In this document: one piece after another, positions 33,687 through 36,285 of the stretch
Position numbering within the stretch: position 1 is the stretch's first letter
Layout: each line of letters begins with the position of its first letter
DNA from: CANHCC01 sp040381555
GTDB lineage: Bacteria; Bacteroidota; Bacteroidia; J057; RFSG01
NCBI GenBank assembly: GCA_040381555.1
Contig: JBEIHC010000017.1
Location: 1-36,285 of the forward strand
Direction: 5' to 3'
DNA: 36,285 nucleotides
Program-made: the position numbers and the translations under genes
Notes under the pieces: generated by a model
What the model saw: the letters and a program-made list of their open reading frames with translations, nothing else
What the model was told of the DNA's origin: nothing
Database searches by the model: none

Positions 33687-34177
33687 GTGATTTTTAAATA
33701 CTTGACTTTATTATATACATTCAAAATTAGGTAAAAAATATTTATTATACGGTACTACTCCCAAAAAACAGCAACAAGGGTAAAAGCATAAATCCTTACC
33801 ATTCAAAATTAGCAGTCGCACGAATGCGGATGTAAAGCGGCTTCGAATCCCAGTAAAATAGGATTAGGTATTTAAACCCCACAAAGGCCGAGGAACAGGG
33901 TGGCATGCTTATAAAATAACCAGACTGCTTAAGGAGATAGAGCTACTATGAAATCCCATCCTAAAAACCCTTTAATCCTGAAAATACCAATTCAGACAAT
34001 TTTCTTTCCGGACGATGAGCCCATGATTATTTATTCTAGAAATTGCTGGAGTTTGTGCTTTGGCGCCTTAATGAAAGATTACATTTTAAAGACATATTGA
34101 GGGATGCGACAGGGAGCATTGCCGGGGCGAGCACCCAAGGAACCCTTGGTTGTTATGTGCTCTGGTTCTGTCGTCCG
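33687..34177. other. Intergenic region with small repeats and a cassette-like hairpin
   Basis: No clear gene. CATTCAAAATTAG occurs twice (33718-33730 and 33800-33812). The first copy read on the minus strand gives TAATTTTG, a -7-like element for the secreted-protein gene, but no -33 element is at the right distance. A 50-codon plus-strand frame at 33948-34100 resembles the low-complexity NPLILKI-type translations of dispersed repeats and is probably not a gene. A structured hairpin lies at 34129-34162. Confidence 0.4.
34129..34162. repeat. Bulged hairpin, attC-like, downstream of the membrane gene
   Basis: GAGCAC-CCAAGG (34129-34140), loop AAC, CCTTGG (34144-34149), 7-nt bulge TTGTTAT, GTGCTC (34157-34162). 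Twelve base pairs can form with a one-sided bulge. The TTATGTGCT part is repeated in inverted form at 34954-34962 on the other side of the gene. The layout resembles the recombination sites of gene cassettes; the standard integron attC core is not obvious. Confidence 0.4.
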
Positions 34178-34921
34178 TTATCGTTGCCATCCTTCTATTT
34201 TGTAGTTTTTCATAAATAGTTTCCGTTCTTGTTCACCCTTGTCAGGCTTAAACCAAACTTCAAATCTTGCTGCATAGGGTTTCCCCCAGTCTCCTTCATA
34301 AATTGTAAATTCGGAGGTCGTGCTAAATTTAACAATACTATCTGTTGTATTATGAATTTTAATTGCACTCTTCTCAGGTAGTCTATCTGTTGAAAGTGGA
34401 TATTCTTGAGTTATTTCAAAAACTTTTAAGTAAATCGTTCCGCTCTCTATATTGCCAGTCCAAAAGTCATACTCGTAAATTCCAGGTTGAAAAGAGTTGT
34501 AAAGTTGAAAGTCTGTTTTTGATTTAGTCCAAGCCAAAACGCTGTCTTGCCTTTGGTTTCCCATTGTTAGATTAATAGGTGTGTCGATAGGAATGTTTGT
34601 TGGAATTTTCAAATTGTCTGCCCATTTATCTCCGTAAACTGTCTCGATTAAAAATGGAAATATCAGATAAAATACAAACATGGCAATAGTCCCGCTGAAA
34701 AGTAGCCCTGTCAAGATACCTTTTAACCACCGTCTTTTAGTTGATTGATAAATTGTCGAAATTAACAGTCCAAGTAAACCCAGTCCGAAGAGTAAAAAAC
34801 TTATTGTTCCAAAAATGTTGTACTTAATAAATTCACTTGCTACAACAAGTCCAAGTGTCAAACCAAAATATAGAATTGGTCGCCACCATTTGTCGAAGCA
34901 ATAAGTTAGTAAATTAGTCAT
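34178..34921 (-). CDS. Membrane protein of unknown function, possibly on a cassette
   Basis: 247 residues. Three hydrophobic segments occupy the first 100 residues (WRPILYFGLTLGLVVASEFI, FGTISFLLFGLGLLGLLIS, WLKGILTGLLFSGTIAMFV). A soluble, beta-rich domain of about 140 residues follows (GIYEYDFWTGNIESGTIYLK, FEVWFKPDKGEQERKLF). No family recognised. A good ribosome-binding site, AAAGGA, lies just before the ATG, which is unusual in this phylum, where such sites are rare. Inverted TTATGTGCT motifs flank the gene at 34153-34161 and 34954-34962. This suggests arrival as a mobile cassette. Confidence 0.7.
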   Translation of the reverse strand: MTNLLTYCFDKWWRPILYFGLTLGLVVASEFIKYNIFGTISFLLFGLGLLGLLISTIYQSTKRRWLKGILTGLLFSGTIAMFVFYLIFPFLIETVYGDKWADNLKIPTNIPIDTPINLTMGNQRQDSVLAWTKSKTDFQLYNSFQPGIYEYDFWTGNIESGTIYLKVFEITQEYPLSTDRLPEKSAIKIHNTTDSIVKFSTTSEFTIYEGDWGKPYAARFEVWFKPDKGEQERKLFMKNYKIEGWQR

Positions 34922-35415
34922 TGTCCTTTAGTTTGTGAGTTTCACCCTGCCTTAGCACATAATCGACTCAGGCAAGTCAATTTCACTCTTACCTTCCCAC
35001 GCTTGTCCTGAGCTCCGTCGAAGTAGAGCTCCCAACAATTGGGTATGGCTCTTCCCATTCTCCCTCACTAAAGCAATAAAACTTCAGGATTCAACAAAAT
35101 TCTATTGGGCAAATAAGACCATGGCTTCTAGATACTTATGTTCATCTGGTAGAATTTAGTACAATAATCTTACCTATTTCAGCTTGGGGGATTCTTAATC
35201 TGGGTGTGAAGATTTGGAAAGGAGTAGAGGGGTTAGTTTAGGTAGGAATGGGGTTAGTTTACACCGGATTATACATACACTGCTCCCTATCTTACGCCGA
35301 TTGTTCTGCTACCCGATCCATTCAATGTGTGACTTCTGTAAATAGCTTCTCGACTTATACAAGAGACAATATATCTTGATTTCTACCTTTGTGAACAACG
35401 ATACACTCAGCAATT
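34922..35415. other. Intergenic region with repeat debris
   Basis: No credible gene. It holds one flank of the cassette-like gene (34954-34962), a dispersed repeat at 35002-35030, a 12-bp direct repeat GGGGTTAGTTTA (35229-35240 and 35250-35261) and a possible -7 element TACCTTTG (35384-35391) 24 bp before the small membrane protein gene. Confidence 0.4.
35002..35030. repeat. CTTGTCCTGAG-type dispersed repeat
   Basis: CTTGTCCTGAGCTCCGTCGA followed by AGTAGAGCT. The GAGCT / AGCTC ends can pair around CGTCGAAG. It belongs to a widespread kind of intergenic repeat of the form CTTGTCCTGAG...TCGAAG (recalled from general knowledge). Only one copy is in this window. Confidence 0.4.
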
Positions 35416-35574
35416 ATGGGAAATCTACTGTATTTATTCGCAATCATTTTAATTATTCTTTGGGCCATTGGTTTTTTCGTTTATGGTCTCGGAATGCTCA
35501 TTCATATCCTGATTGTAATTGCCATTATTTCCATTCTCCTTCGGGTTATTTCAGGAGATAAAATAATAAAATAG
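35416..35574 (+). CDS. lmo0937-family small membrane protein
   Basis: 52 residues, MGNLLYLFAIILIILWAIGF then FVYGLGMLIHILIVIAIIS and LLRVISGDKIIK. Two membrane helices make up almost the whole protein. The ILWAIGFF...IHILIVIAII...LLRVI pattern is characteristic of the lmo0937 family, small proteins often found among stress-induced genes. The function is unknown. A longer overlapping frame in another phase (35376-35561) is a shadow. A possible -7 element TACCTTTG lies 24 bp upstream. A coiled-coil lipoprotein gene follows 53 bp later on the same strand. Confidence 0.85.
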   Translation: MGNLLYLFAIILIILWAIGFFVYGLGMLIHILIVIAIISILLRVISGDKIIK

Positions 35575-35627
35575 AATAAATTGTCTAGTTTTTTAGCTGA
35601 GTATAATTTAATAAACAATCAATCGTC

Positions 35628-36017
35628 ATGGAAAGTAATCAGAAAAACAAACAAAATTCATTCTTGAAAAGAATCAATTCATATACTGTATCCAGAATTT
35701 CTATTCTGGGTATCATTCTTCTGACTTCGATTGTCTTTGTAAACTGCACGCCTACCGGAGCATCCAATGCAAAGACGAAAAGAGCTGAATCAACAGTACA
35801 AAAGTCCCAAGAGAATTATCAGTCCGATATTGAGAAATTTAAGTCTCAAATAAACAGTCAGATCACTCAGAATAATATTGAAATTAAAAAATTGAAAGGT
35901 CAATTCTCAGATGATGATAAAGCCAATAATAAAAAGTTGAAAAAAGAGATTAAGGTCTTAAACAAAAAGGACGCTCAACTTAAGCATAAGTTAAATGATT
36001 ACAATGCACCCAAGTAA
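35628..36017 (+). CDS. Small coiled-coil lipoprotein
   Basis: 129 residues. A positively charged N-terminus is followed by the hydrophobic stretch ISILGIILLTSIVFVNC, with Cys40 as probable lipid-attachment site. The rest is a charged helical coiled coil (TVQKSQENYQSDIEKFKSQI, IEIKKLKGQF, KLKKEIKVLNKKDAQLKHKL), reminiscent of small envelope-stress lipoproteins. No specific family is recognised. Its pairing with the lmo0937-type gene suggests a shared stress or envelope role. That is inference from neighbourhood. Confidence 0.65.
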   Translation: MESNQKNKQNSFLKRINSYTVSRISILGIILLTSIVFVNCTPTGASNAKTKRAESTVQKSQENYQSDIEKFKSQINSQITQNNIEIKKLKGQFSDDDKANNKKLKKEIKVLNKKDAQLKHKLNDYNAPK

Positions 36018-36073
36018 TCCTAATAAATTATGGAGGTGTCGCATTGACTAATTGAATCCAATGCTACTGCAAA

Positions 36074-36158
36074 ATGAAAAGTGAAAAGTGAAAAATAAAA
36101 AATGAAAAATTTGTTATCATAACTCACAACCCATAATTCATCACTCATCACTCATCAC
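36074..36158. repeat. Heptanucleotide repeat tract at the alanine racemase stop codon
   Basis: Two 7-bp repeat blocks in a row. The first is RTGAAAA-type (36074-36108, five units: ATGAAAA, GTGAAAA twice, ATAAAAA, ATGAAAA). The second is TCATAAC, TCACAAC, CCATAAT and three perfect TCATCAC units (36117-36158). The last TCATCAC directly abuts the stop codon of the minus-strand racemase gene. It shares its unit with the tract at 16617-16678. Confidence 0.85.
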
Positions 36159-36285
36159 TCACTCCCTCACATACACCCTCCTCACCCTCGGATGTATTCC
36201 CGTAATTATTTCATACGGAATGGTATCCGCAGCCTGGGCCAGAGCCTGCACCGATTGACTGATATTATGTTGGGTTCCAAAGATC
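36159..36285 (-). CDS. alr: Alanine racemase domain, C-terminal end (partial; probably MurF-Alr fusion)
   Basis: The last 41 residues run off the window edge. IFGTQHNISQSVQALAQAAD then TIPYEIITGIHPRVRRVYVRE matches the C-terminus of alanine racemase (the conserved TIPYEILTGIxxRVxRVY ending). In Bacteroidota this domain is usually fused behind MurF, the UDP-MurNAc-tripeptide D-Ala-D-Ala ligase. The fusion cannot be seen here. The enzyme makes D-alanine for peptidoglycan. The stop codon TGA (36159-36161) is immediately followed by heptamer repeats. Confidence 0.85.
   Translation of the reverse strand, partial: IFGTQHNISQSVQALAQAADTIPYEIITGIHPRVRRVYVRE

Noticed and set aside
33948..34100. Fifty-codon plus-strand frame
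   Set aside because: Low-complexity translation of the NPLILKI type, no clear ribosome-binding site and no family; more likely repeat-derived.

Overview
The window looks like ordinary chromosome from a member of the Bacteroidota, order not determined. Three things point there. Two promoters fit the TTTG-N19/20-TAnnTTTG pattern of this phylum. One protein has a type IX secretion C-terminal domain. Several families are typical of the phylum (DUF4856/imelysin lipoproteins, a bacterial GGGP-synthase homologue, a MurF/Alr-type racemase end, class II ribonucleotide reductase). The DNA is AT-rich and most genes are housekeeping genes.

Layout. Positions 1-1450 are a gene-poor, decayed stretch with a truncated rhuM-like gene and two copies of a short repeat. 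Positions 1499-8071 (minus strand) hold tRNA-Phe, a lone nuoM, pdxH, hrpB and a persulfide-dioxygenase/rhodanese fusion. Positions 8265-10555 (plus) hold a 3'-5' exonuclease, an OsmC protein and two exported thioredoxin-fold proteins. Positions 10560-12353 (minus) hold an SRPBCC protein, a small outer-membrane-type protein and the GGGP-synthase homologue. Next come nrdJ (plus), the S41 protease ctpA (minus), a sugar kinase overlapping murQ (peptidoglycan recycling), and a two-gene iron-sulfur electron-transfer module.

Positions 22733-28998 form the most coherent accessory unit. It runs DUF4856 lipoprotein, imelysin-like lipoprotein, HTTM (gamma-carboxylase-like) membrane protein and TonB-dependent receptor. 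It sits behind a near-consensus promoter whose -33 element is covered by an 18-bp AT-rich palindrome. This reads as a metal-, probably iron-, responsive surface uptake locus.

Positions 29105-31400 are a decaying region: a 400-residue orphan protein, a frameshifted remnant of its paralogue, and a DUF998-like pseudogene split by a 206-bp MITE-like element with 18-bp terminal inverted repeats and a 6-bp target duplication. Positions 31442-33686 hold a type IX-secreted protein overlapping a small lipoprotein gene. Positions 34129-34962 contain a membrane-protein gene flanked by inverted TTATGTGCT motifs and a cassette-like hairpin. The right end has a small lmo0937-type membrane protein, a coiled-coil lipoprotein and the 3' end of an alanine racemase domain.

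Two minus-strand genes 20 kb apart (ctpA and alr) have 7-bp tandem repeats at their stop codons. I see no CRISPR array, no complete insertion sequence, no rRNA and no recognisable defence system. The strongest candidates for new biology are the palindrome-controlled DUF4856/imelysin/HTTM/TonB operon, the MITE-like element and the cassette-like gene.
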